Source of the DNA: an uncultured Selenomonadales bacterium
GTDB taxonomy: Bacteria; Bacillota; Negativicutes; Selenomonadales; Selenomonadaceae
Assembly (NCBI GenBank): GCA_937877545.1
Contig: CALFJE010000140.1
Span: 1-6,241, forward strand
Direction of reading: 5' to 3'
DNA: 6,241 nucleotides
The notes under the pieces are model-generated. The model made no database searches. It saw only the letters and a program-made list of their open reading frames with translations, and was not told the DNA's origin. This document shows, piece after piece, positions 1 through 5,089 of this stretch (positions are counted from its first letter, which is position 1; each line of letters opens with the position of its first letter). Position numbers and translations under genes: made by a program.

Positions 1-88
1 GGTCAAGGAGGGCGACACGGTAGAAATCGGCTTCGACGGCAAGCAATTCACCTTCACCGCCAAGACGCCCGTCAAGCTCGAAAAATAA
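1..88 (+). CDS. clpB: ClpB disaggregase, C-terminal end only (partial)
   Basis: These are the last 28 codons of a gene that begins left of the window, read from base 2 and stopping at TAA 86-88. The peptide starts VKEGDTVEIGFDGKQF and ends VKLEK, which matches the small C-terminal beta-rich end of the second AAA+ module of ClpB, the Hsp100 chaperone that extracts proteins from aggregates with DnaK. The assignment is strengthened by the second copy just downstream, which also carries the diagnostic GARPLKR segment found shortly before the ClpB C-terminus. The motif AATCTGCGCG overlaps the stop codon. No terminator follows this copy; the terminator lies after the second copy at 344-373. I take this copy to be the working end of clpB, because it would be contiguous with the gene body outside the window, but the body is not visible. 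Confidence 0.75.
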   Translation, partial: VKEGDTVEIGFDGKQFTFTAKTPVKLEK

Positions 89-97
89 ATCTGCGCG
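88..97 (+). repeat. Repeated word AATCTGCGCG, site 1
   Basis: Exact 10-mer overlapping the clpB stop codon. The eleventh base is C instead of G. It is part of tandem duplication 1. Confidence 0.8.
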
Positions 98-109
98 CGC
101 GAGCAACGT

Positions 110-324
110 GGACGGCGGCGGCGGTAGAGGCTCTGTCAAGTCAAGGTTTCGATGCCAACTTCGGCGCACGTCCGCTTAAACGCCTCTTGACGCACACGGT
201 CGAGACCGAACTTAGCAAGCAGATAATATCGGGCGCGGTCAAGGAGGGCGACACGGTAGAAATCGGCTTCGACGGCAAGCAATTCACCTTCGACGCCAAA
301 ACGCCCGTCAAGCTCGAAAAATAA
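110..324 (+). pseudogene. Second, headless copy of the clpB 3' end
   Basis: In the frame ending at TAA 322-324, bases from about 118 encode AVEALSSQGFDANFGARPLK, then a Leu/Thr/Glu-rich helix, then VKEGDTVEIGFDGKQF and VKLEK. This is the C-terminal roughly 68 residues of ClpB, including the GARPLKR element. There is no start codon or ribosome binding site in frame, and the AAA+ core is absent, so this is a gene fragment. Bases 238-324 match 2-88 at 84 of 87 positions; the three differences change one residue (Thr to Asp) and leave one Lys codon synonymous. The fragment, not the first copy, is followed by the native-looking terminator. It is therefore the outer repeat of a tandem duplication of about 236 bp. 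Confidence 0.75.
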
Positions 325-334
325 ATCTGCGCGG
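324..334 (+). repeat. Repeated word AATCTGCGCGG, site 2
   Basis: Exact 11-mer, beginning on the last base of the stop codon of the duplicated clpB tail and 10 bases before the terminator stem. Confidence 0.85.
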
Positions 335-343
335 GCAACGTTT

Positions 344-373
344 AATCCCCGTCGAACATGGCGGGGATTTTTA
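344..373 (+). terminator. Rho-independent terminator of clpB
   Basis: AATCCCCG (344-351) pairs perfectly with CGGGGATT (362-369) across a 10-base loop, and TTTTTA follows. It sits 19 bases after the stop of the second clpB tail and directly before the promoter of the next gene. It should end transcription of clpB together with the duplicated tail. Confidence 0.85.
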
Positions 374-402
374 TTGCCTTTCGAGGCGCGGACGATTATA
401 CT
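374..402 (+). promoter_or_regulatory. Sigma70-type promoter for the MFS gene
   Basis: TTGCCT (374-379) and TATACT (397-402) are separated by exactly 17 bases. They lie between the clpB terminator and the ribosome binding site GGAGGAG (417-423) of the MFS gene. The -10 box matches consensus at five of six positions and the -35 box at four of six. Position and spacing make this the likely start of an independent transcript; no start-site data are available. Confidence 0.6.
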
Positions 403-433
403 TTCCAAAAATATTCGGAGGAGATGAATAGTA

Positions 434-1588
434 ATGGACGAACGGAAGGAAAACATTCGGTATTGCGCATTGCTCGGCGTGCATACGATGATGCTTTGCC
501 CCGCGATTAACTTCGTCGCGCCATACCTCGCCGCCGCGCAGGTTTCCAACAGCAATATCGGTATCTTGGTAGCGGTAAGTTGCTTACTGGCGGTCGTGTT
601 CCAACAGATATTCGGGCGCATGGTCGACAGGAACTTAATCGACGGAAAAAAGCTCCTGCTGTTCATGACGGCGTTGTTGACGGTGGCGGCATTCTCGCTG
701 GTATTCGTGAACGTCGGCGGGCTCAAAGCGATAATCTTCGGCGGGCTTTACTGCATTACGCTGACCATGATGCCGATACTTTACTCGTTCAGCTTCTTTT
801 ATCAGAATAAGGGCGTCTCGGTCAATTACGGCGTGGCTCGCGGTTGCGGGTCGATGAGCTACGCCGCGTGTTCGGTAGTGCTCGGCTTCCTCGTGGCGAA
901 TTTGGGTACCGGTGTCGTCCCGATAAGCTATGGGCTCTTGGGCGCGGCACTCTTCGCGATACTGCTTACTATGCCCACGCTCAAAGGCACCGCGTCTGGT
1001 TCAGCCTCGCCGACGCAAAGCAGCTCGCTCAAGCTGTCGATGTTCCCCGCCTTCCGCATGATGCTTATCGGGCTTAGCCTCGTCATGCTCTTTCACAATA
1101 TGCTGATGACTTATTTTATCTACGCGATTGAACACGTCGGCGGCGACAGTTCCAATCTCGGTGTGGCACTGGGTATCGCGGCGGCTTTGGAAATTCCGAT
1201 TCTGTTCCTCTACACGCGCATTAAAGGCAACACGCCCTCCAAATATTTCCTGACGGCGTCGGGCGTATTCTTCTTTGCCAAGGCGGCTCTGTTCATAGTC
1301 GCGCAGTCCGTCATGATGATTTATCTGATTCAATGCCTGCAGATTGTATCTTACGGCTTAATGGCGGCGGCGCGTGTCTACTACGTCGACGAGGTTGTCG
1401 GCAAAAAATACGAGACGACGGGACAAGCCTACATGTCGGCGACGGAGACGATTGGCATAGTGCTGGGCAGTATCCTTGGCGGCTTCCTTATGCAGGGGCT
1501 TGGCGTTGAGGCTCTTCTTTGGGGAGGAGCCTTGGCGAGCCTCGTCGGTATGGTTTGCATGATTTATTCCTGCAACGCCAAAAGATAA
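434..1588 (+). CDS. MFS transporter, substrate unknown
   Basis: This 384-residue protein is almost entirely hydrophobic and has the layout of a 12-helix major facilitator superfamily permease in the cytoplasmic membrane. A motif-A-like loop, GRMVDRNLIDGKK, lies at residues 61-73 between helices 2 and 3. A polar Ser/Thr-rich central loop lies at about 182-203 between the two six-helix halves. The segment around NYGVARGCGSMSYA (131-144) resembles the helix 4-5 region of the LacY/HcaT-like (MFS_1_like) branch, which often moves sugars, nucleosides or aromatic acids by proton symport; that placement is tentative. The ATG at 434 follows GGAGGAG at 417-423 by 10 bases, and a nearer ATG at 424 stops after three codons. 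The gene is monocistronic, with its own promoter and a terminator at 1605-1638. The length is normal and nothing looks broken. No substrate can be assigned from neighbours. Confidence 0.88.
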   Translation: MDERKENIRYCALLGVHTMMLCPAINFVAPYLAAAQVSNSNIGILVAVSCLLAVVFQQIFGRMVDRNLIDGKKLLLFMTALLTVAAFSLVFVNVGGLKAIIFGGLYCITLTMMPILYSFSFFYQNKGVSVNYGVARGCGSMSYAACSVVLGFLVANLGTGVVPISYGLLGAALFAILLTMPTLKGTASGSASPTQSSSLKLSMFPAFRMMLIGLSLVMLFHNMLMTYFIYAIEHVGGDSSNLGVALGIAAALEIPILFLYTRIKGNTPSKYFLTASGVFFFAKAALFIVAQSVMMIYLIQCLQIVSYGLMAAARVYYVDEVVGKKYETTGQAYMSATETIGIVLGSILGGFLMQGLGVEALLWGGALASLVGMVCMIYSCNAKR

Positions 1589-1604
1589 CAGCCTCAAAAA
1601 AATT

Positions 1605-1638
1605 ATCCCCCGCGCAGATTTACGCGAGGGATTTTTTT
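1605..1638 (+). terminator. Bidirectional terminator between MFS gene and yitT tail
   Basis: Arms 1605-1614 and 1623-1632 pair (ATCCC, one C/A mismatch, then CGCG) around an 8-base loop. Seven T residues follow on the + strand (1632-1638), and seven A residues (1596-1602) precede it, giving a T-tract on the - strand. It can therefore end both the MFS transcript and the convergent yitT transcript. The left arm and loop consist largely of the repeated word CCGCGCAGATT (1610-1620). Confidence 0.75.
1610..1620 (-). repeat. Repeated word AATCTGCGCGG, site 3
   Basis: Exact 11-mer on the - strand, forming part of the left arm and loop of the MFS/yitT terminator. Tandem duplication 2 starts exactly at this site. 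Confidence 0.85.
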
Positions 1639-1809
1639 GTCAATGCCCCGACTTTTTGAATCGCCCGCCCACAATGTCATTGACGGGGTAAATCGTGATA
1701 AAGGCGCGTTCGTCCATATCAAGCACGATGTTTTTAAGCTTGTCGACTTCAAGGCGCGTCACGACGCAATACAGAATCTCCTTGCTTTGACGGGTGTAAC
1801 CGCCCTCGC
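1610..1809 (-). repeat. Tandem duplication 2, outer copy (yitT tail plus terminator half)
   Basis: This is the left member of a direct repeat whose partner begins at 1809-1811. The offset is 199 bp before the T-run and 200 bp after it, because the T-run has seven bases here and eight in the other copy. It contains the motif-bearing hairpin and the last 55 codons of yitT read leftwards. Homology starts abruptly at 1610, exactly at the 11-mer CCGCGCAGATT. The coding part differs from the partner at 11 positions, all synonymous. Confidence 0.9.
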
Positions 1810-1838
1810 CGCGCAGATTTACGCGAGGGATTTTTTTT
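1803..1838 (+). terminator. Hairpin plus T-run created at the duplication junction
   Basis: CCCTCGC (1803-1809) and GCGAGGG (1823-1829) form a perfect 7-bp stem with a 13-base loop, followed by ATTTTTTTT. The left arm comes from the duplicated yitT tail and the right arm from the repeated terminator half, so the stem exists only because of the duplication. It would act on + strand (antisense) transcripts reading into yitT. For yitT mRNA no T-tract follows, so that transcript should continue to the terminator at 1605-1638. Confidence 0.45.
1809..1819 (-). repeat. Repeated word AATCTGCGCGG, site 4
   Basis: Exact 11-mer on the - strand, at the junction between the two yitT tails. It is the duplicate of site 3. 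Confidence 0.85.
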
Positions 1839-2010
1839 GTCAATGCCCGGACTTTTTGAATCGCCCGCCGACAATATCGTTGACGGGATAAATCGTGATA
1901 AAGGCGCGTTCGTCCATATCAAGCACGATATTTTTTAGCTTATCAACTTCAAGGCGCGTGACGACGCAATACAGAATCTCCTTGCTTTGACGGGTGTAAC
2001 CGCCTTCGCC
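1809..2010 (-). repeat. Tandem duplication 2, inner copy (end of intact yitT)
   Basis: This is the right member of the 200-bp direct repeat. It includes the CCGCGCAGATT word (1809-1819), a hairpin half, T8, and the 3' end of the full-length yitT gene. Similarity ends at about 2010-2016, where the intact gene has GTGCAG and the duplicated copy has GCGCAG from the motif, so the junction has short microhomology. Confidence 0.9.
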
Positions 2011-2706
2011 GTGCAGGAGCGTCACGCCGCGCCCCAACTTGGCGTTAAGCTCGTCGGTCAGCTCGTAGGGGATATTCGTCACAATCATAATCGCGTACAT
2101 TTCGTCGAGCCCCTTGATAACCACGTCAATCATCTTGGAAATCACGAAATAGGCGAAGAGCGAATACATAGCCTTATCCCAGCCGAAGAGCAAGCCCGCG
2201 CCGCTCAGGATAAACAGATTTATGAACATGACGACTTCGCCGACCGACCAGATGGTTTTCTTGTCGACGATAATCGCAACAATTTCGGTGCCGTCAAGGG
2301 AGCCGCCCGCCCGCATAATCAGCCCGACGCCGATACCGTCGATTATGCCGCCGAAGATAGCCGCCAGGAACGGATCATTGGTAACCTTATCGAATTGCCC
2401 GATGACCTCCGACCAGACGCTAAGGAAACAAATCGCCACAATCGTAGCTATGACGAAACTTTTGCCGATTTGCTTATAGGCGAGCCACAGGAACGGGATA
2501 TTGAACGCGATTAAAAAGACGCCCAGCGGCAGCCCCGTAACGTATTGCGCCATAATCGACAAGCCGACTACGCCGCCGTCGATGACCTCGTTGGGGATAA
2601 GGAAGAGTTCAAGCCCGACCGCCGCTATCACCGCCCCGACGCAAAGTTGGATATATTTCTTCACGTAAGCGGAAATGTTACTGCGTGGAATTTTTTTATC
2701 AGTCAA
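1840..2706 (-). CDS. YitT family membrane protein (YitT membrane domain + DUF2179)
   Basis: The protein has an N-terminal five- to six-helix YitT membrane domain (about residues 15-205) and a C-terminal cytoplasmic DUF2179 domain (about 205-288). Family signatures visible are AGGSLDGTEIVA in the membrane part and HGEGGYTRQSKEIL, then VVTRLEVDKLK and DERAFITI, in DUF2179. Length is typical for the family. The biochemical role of these proteins is not established; a transport role is only suggested by the fold. I chose TTG at 2706-2704, giving 288 residues, because GGAGG at 2719-2715 lies 8 bases upstream; the in-frame GTG at 2715-2713 overlaps that ribosome site and cannot use it. The gene is convergent with the MFS gene and divergent from the HD-GYP gene. 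Its 3' end is duplicated just downstream (1640-1809), so its mRNA should carry a second tail in its 3' part. Confidence 0.88.
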   Translation of the reverse strand: MTDKKIPRSNISAYVKKYIQLCVGAVIAAVGLELFLIPNEVIDGGVVGLSIMAQYVTGLPLGVFLIAFNIPFLWLAYKQIGKSFVIATIVAICFLSVWSEVIGQFDKVTNDPFLAAIFGGIIDGIGVGLIMRAGGSLDGTEIVAIIVDKKTIWSVGEVVMFINLFILSGAGLLFGWDKAMYSLFAYFVISKMIDVVIKGLDEMYAIMIVTNIPYELTDELNAKLGRGVTLLHGEGGYTRQSKEILYCVVTRLEVDKLKNIVLDMDERAFITIYPVNDIVGGRFKKSGH

Positions 2707-2724
2707 GATTACCACCTCCGCACG

Positions 2725-2753
2725 ATTATAAAGTATCCTTAAGGCGTGCGCAA
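2725..2753 (-). promoter_or_regulatory. Possible yitT promoter
   Basis: On the - strand, TTGCGC (2753-2748) and a perfect TATAAT (2730-2725) are 17 bases apart. The -10 is unusually close to the ribosome site (2719-2715), so a normally placed start site would leave almost no leader. Either the leader is extremely short or the real promoter lies further upstream. Confidence 0.35.
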
Positions 2754-2781
2754 TGAATTTTGGCTGTGACGCAGGAATTTC

Positions 2782-2792
2782 AATCTGCGCGG
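2782..2792 (+). repeat. Repeated word AATCTGCGCGG, site 5
   Basis: Exact 11-mer in the divergent yitT/HD-GYP intergenic region, about 40 bases before the HD-GYP start. No hairpin or T-tract surrounds it. Confidence 0.85.
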
Positions 2793-2831
2793 CAAATAAG
2801 GCTGTAGTTTTTTTATCGAGGGGGAGATGAG

Positions 2832-3917
2832 ATGCTCAGAGCCTACGACGTGACGGAATTGCGTTCGGGCATGAAAGTCGGGCGTGCCGTCAAGGATTGG
2901 GACGGCAAAGTTATCATCAAGGAGAACGTCAAACTTACAAGCGAGTTGCTCGACCGTCTGCGCGGCAAAAACGTTTTCACGGTATATATCGACGTGACGC
3001 CCGAAGACTACATATCGGTCAAGAGCAAGCAGGAACACCTGTTGGATACCAAATACGTCATGTGCTATCGGGATTGTTTCACGGCGACGCAGAATATTTA
3101 TTACGGCTTCGCCAACACCGGCAAGTTGGACATGGGCGAGCTTTCCGAGTTCCTGCGCGTCGATAATATATCCGAGTTGTGCGACGACGGCGCGAAGGCT
3201 ATCACGCAAATTCACAACATGAAACGCGACGGCGACTACGTGATTCACCACGCGCTTAACGTCGGGATATTGGCGGGCATAATGGCGCATTGGCTTGACT
3301 TCAAAGCCAAACAGGTCGGCGAATTGCTGATAACGGGCTTGCTCAGCGAAATAGGGAAAATGCAGGTGCCAAAAGGTATCCTCAACAAGACGGGCAAGCT
3401 TGACCCCGACGAATTGGCGGAAGTTCAAAAGCACGTCGTTTACGGCTACGCCATGCTGATAAATTCGCCGCTCAAAAACTTAAAGAACGTCTTGCAAGGC
3501 GTGTTGCATCATCATGAGCGTTGCGACGGTTCGGGCTATCCGAGTAAGCTTGCGGGCGATAAGATAAGCGACTTCGGCAAGATTATCGCGATACTCGACA
3601 TTTACGACGCCATGGCGACAAATCGCTCCTATGCCAAGCGCAATTCGCCCTTCGACATCATAAAGGTTTTGTATACCGACGCGGTGGCGGGCAAATTGGA
3701 AACAAAGTTCGTCGTGGTATTCACGCGGAAACTTTTGCAGGCAATGAACGGCAGTTGGGTGGGCTTGAGCGACGGGCAACGGGCTAAGATTGTTTACATT
3801 GACGATTCACGCGTCACGAATCAACCGGTGGTGCAAACCGCCAATGACGAGTTCATCGACCTCAATCGCCGCACGGACTTAAAGGTTGACGTGCTCCTCA
3901 CCGCCAACGAGGTTTGA
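2832..3917 (+). CDS. Degenerate HD-GYP domain protein
   Basis: This 361-residue protein has an N-terminal small domain (about 1-55, LRAYDVTELRSGMKVGRAV) like those that precede many HD-GYP domains, and an HD-GYP domain at about 125-300. HD-GYP proteins normally hydrolyse the second messenger c-di-GMP with a di- or tri-iron centre. Retained are His139, His201, His227-His228-Glu229, the DGSGYP loop (232-237, containing GYP), and Asp256 in the AILDIYDAM helix. The usual HDIGK signature reads Ser172-Glu173-Ile-Gly-Lys, so the defining His-Asp metal pair is gone. I infer that catalysis is lost or altered and that the protein may bind ligand or partners instead. Start ATG 2832 follows GGGGAG (2821-2826) by 5 bases. 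No terminator is seen after the stop at 3917, so read-through into the next operon is possible. It has no transmembrane segment. Confidence 0.85.
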   Translation: MLRAYDVTELRSGMKVGRAVKDWDGKVIIKENVKLTSELLDRLRGKNVFTVYIDVTPEDYISVKSKQEHLLDTKYVMCYRDCFTATQNIYYGFANTGKLDMGELSEFLRVDNISELCDDGAKAITQIHNMKRDGDYVIHHALNVGILAGIMAHWLDFKAKQVGELLITGLLSEIGKMQVPKGILNKTGKLDPDELAEVQKHVVYGYAMLINSPLKNLKNVLQGVLHHHERCDGSGYPSKLAGDKISDFGKIIAILDIYDAMATNRSYAKRNSPFDIIKVLYTDAVAGKLETKFVVVFTRKLLQAMNGSWVGLSDGQRAKIVYIDDSRVTNQPVVQTANDEFIDLNRRTDLKVDVLLTANEV

Positions 3918-3982
3918 CGCCGCCTCTTTGCCAAAGAATATCTGCGGTAATTGCAAACCTTTGTCACAAGGGAGGAATTGAT

Positions 3983-4195
3983 ATGAAACGGCTTATCCTA
4001 ATCTGCGCGGCTGTCTTGATGATATTCGTCCACGCGCTTGCCTCCGCCTATATCGGCAATTCAAACAGCGGCAAGTTTCACTACGCCGACTGCCCAACCG
4101 TCGCCAAGATGAACCCCGCCAATAAAGTTTTCCTCAACACCCGCGAAGAGGCGATTGGTGCCGGCTACATTCCCTGCAAACGTTGCAAGCCTTGA
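3983..4195 (+). CDS. Small exported protein with Ada-type zinc-binding fold
   Basis: This 70-residue protein has a classic signal peptide (MKRLILIC, hydrophobic core, cleavage likely after ALASA at residues 18-22). A mature part of about 48 residues follows, resembling the zinc module at the N-terminus of Ada: NSNSGKFHYADC, then EEAIGAGYIPCKRCKP. In Ada four cysteines hold zinc and the first one accepts methyl groups. Here the first position is His33 and the others are Cys37, Cys65 and Cys68, so a His-Cys3 site is expected and methyl transfer is unlikely. Similar modules occur at the ends of secreted nucleases and as stand-alone exported proteins of unknown role. ATG 3983 is chosen because GGGAGG (3970-3975) lies 7 bases upstream; an in-frame start at 3914 has no such site and would hide the signal peptide. 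fmt begins 9 bases after the stop codon. Confidence 0.8.
   Translation: MKRLILICAAVLMIFVHALASAYIGNSNSGKFHYADCPTVAKMNPANKVFLNTREEAIGAGYIPCKRCKP
4000..4010 (+). repeat. Repeated word AATCTGCGCGG, site 6
   Basis: Exact 11-mer inside the signal-peptide codons (Leu-Ile-Cys-Ala-Ala) of the small exported protein. Confidence 0.85.
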
Positions 4196-4204
4196 GGTGT
4201 CGTT

Positions 4205-5089
4205 ATGAAAATTATTTTTATGGGGACGCCCGACTTTGCCGTGCCGAGTCTTGATGCCGTTAAGCGGGACGTTATTGCGGTCGTCTCTCAGCCCGACCGT
4301 CCGAAGGGGCGCGGGCATAAACTCCAACCCACGCCCGTTAAAGCCTTCGCGCAAGCCAACAATCTGCCCGTCCTCCAACCGAACAAGGTCAGAGAAATTA
4401 TCCCGCAAATCGCCGCGCTGGAGCCGGATTTAATCGTCGTGGTCGCCTTCGGACAAATCCTCCCGCAAGCCCTCCTCGACGTCCCGAAGCTCGGTTGCAT
4501 TAACGTACACGCCTCGCTGTTGCCGAGGTATCGCGGCGCGGCTCCCGTTGAGTGGAGTATCATACGCGGCGAAAAGCTGACGGGCGTAACTACCATGCTC
4601 ATGAACGCGGGGCTTGATACAGGCGACATGCTCCTAAAGCGCGAAGTTCCAATCGGCGAAGATATGATTCTGCCCGAATTGCGCTTGCAACTCATGACGG
4701 CGGGCGCGGAGCTGTTGGTCGAGACGCTTAACCGCCTAGCCGACATTGAGCCGATTAAGCAGGACGATTCGCTGTCAACTTACGCGCCGCTGCTCAAAAA
4801 AGACACGGGACTAATCGATTGGCGGCAACCTGCGCGGGCGATACACAATCTGGTACGCGGACTTTACGGCGGAGCGCGTTCGGGCAAGTACAAGATATGG
4901 CGGACGCGGCTCACCGAGGAAACTTTGGCTCCCGCGCAGATTAAAATCGTCGGGCAACGGCTGTTCGTCGGCACGGGTGACGGCTCGCTTGAGATTTTGG
5001 AAATACAGGCTCCGAACGCAAAAAAACTTGCCGCCGCAGATTTCCTACGGGGCAACAAAGTTGGTGATTCTTTTTGGACGAACGCATAA
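4205..5089 (+). CDS. fmt: Methionyl-tRNA formyltransferase
   Basis: Fmt transfers a formyl group from 10-formyl-tetrahydrofolate to initiator Met-tRNA in the cytoplasm. The N-terminal formyltransferase domain shows MGTPDFAVPSL (6-16), SQPDRPKGRG (28-37), the catalytic set Asn100, His102 and Asp138, and the SLLPRYRGAAP loop (104-114), with GLDTGDML at 136-143. The C-terminal domain ends with AAADFLRGNKVGDSF. The protein has 294 residues, shorter than the more usual 305-320. The shortening is visible near residue 20, where the loop before the DVIAVV strand is short, and at 219-228, where the usual NPWPGA-type linker is reduced to YGGARSGK. Both are in frame. ATG 4205 follows GAGGTG (4194-4199), which overlaps the previous stop codon. 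The 3' end overlaps ruvB by 16 bases, which suggests coupled translation. No def gene adjoins it. Confidence 0.96.
   Translation: MKIIFMGTPDFAVPSLDAVKRDVIAVVSQPDRPKGRGHKLQPTPVKAFAQANNLPVLQPNKVREIIPQIAALEPDLIVVVAFGQILPQALLDVPKLGCINVHASLLPRYRGAAPVEWSIIRGEKLTGVTTMLMNAGLDTGDMLLKREVPIGEDMILPELRLQLMTAGAELLVETLNRLADIEPIKQDDSLSTYAPLLKKDTGLIDWRQPARAIHNLVRGLYGGARSGKYKIWRTRLTEETLAPAQIKIVGQRLFVGTGDGSLEILEIQAPNAKKLAAADFLRGNKVGDSFWTNA
4932..4942 (-). repeat. Repeated word AATCTGCGCGG, site 7
   Basis: Exact 11-mer on the - strand inside fmt, where the coding strand reads Pro-Ala-Gln-Ile. Confidence 0.85.

Larger units (their letters stand above)
1..109 (+). repeat. Tandem duplication 1, left copy (visible part)
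   Basis: This is the left member of a direct repeat with an offset of 236 bp (base 2 corresponds to base 238). It holds the end of clpB, the stop codon, the AATCTGCGCG motif and the following bases up to gcaacgt. Similarity to the right copy ends at about 109, where this copy switches to clpB internal sequence and the right copy runs on into the terminator. After the stop codon the left copy has four extra bases (a CGCG expansion) and one substitution relative to the right copy. The left edge of the unit is outside the window. Confidence 0.8.
110..340 (+). repeat. Tandem duplication 1, right copy
   Basis: This is the right member of the clpB-tail direct repeat. It begins inside clpB coding sequence at about 110, passes the stop codon at 322-324 and the AATCTGCGCGG motif at 324-334, and ends where the sequence runs into the clpB terminator. 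The divergence between copies (three substitutions in 87 aligned coding bases, plus an indel after the stop) shows they are not identical duplicates of one read. Confidence 0.75.
1640..1843 (-). pseudogene. Headless duplicate of the YitT C-terminal (DUF2179) tail
   Basis: Read leftwards from a possible TTG at 1843-1841 to the TGA at 1642-1640, this frame encodes 67 residues. The last 55 (from GEGGYTRQSKEILYC to GRFKKSGH) are identical to the C-terminus of the intact upstream YitT. The membrane domain and the first part of DUF2179 are missing. The first eleven residues (MTKKIPRVNLR) come from terminator and motif sequence. The TTG overlaps the yitT stop as TTGA, so reinitiation after yitT is conceivable, but there is no Shine-Dalgarno site. 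All 11 base differences from the intact copy lie in third codon positions and are silent, so the segment diverged while it was still part of a working gene. I read it as an untranslated or barely translated fragment; a coupled 67-residue DUF2179-like peptide remains possible. Confidence 0.7.

Noticed and set aside
136..726. 196-codon frame on the - strand across the clpB repeat and the MFS start
   Set aside because: It lies antisense to the clpB tail, terminator, promoter and MFS gene, and its peptide has no recognisable family features. A GC-rich antisense shadow is the simpler explanation.
2713..2715. GTG start for yitT
   Set aside because: It overlaps the GGAGG ribosome site; the TTG at 2706-2704 is spaced correctly.
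2716..2831. A riboswitch upstream of the HD-GYP or yitT gene
   Set aside because: The 116-base spacer shows no GEMM-like or other recognisable fold; I see only a possible yitT promoter, a CCTTAAGG palindrome and one repeated word.
2739..3434. 231-codon frame on the - strand opposite the HD-GYP gene
   Set aside because: The opposite strand encodes a recognisable HD-GYP protein with a good ribosome site; this frame mirrors it.
3914..3982. Longer N-terminus for the small exported protein
   Set aside because: No ribosome site precedes the upstream start, and GGGAGG sits exactly 7 bases before the ATG at 3983, which also opens a clean signal peptide.
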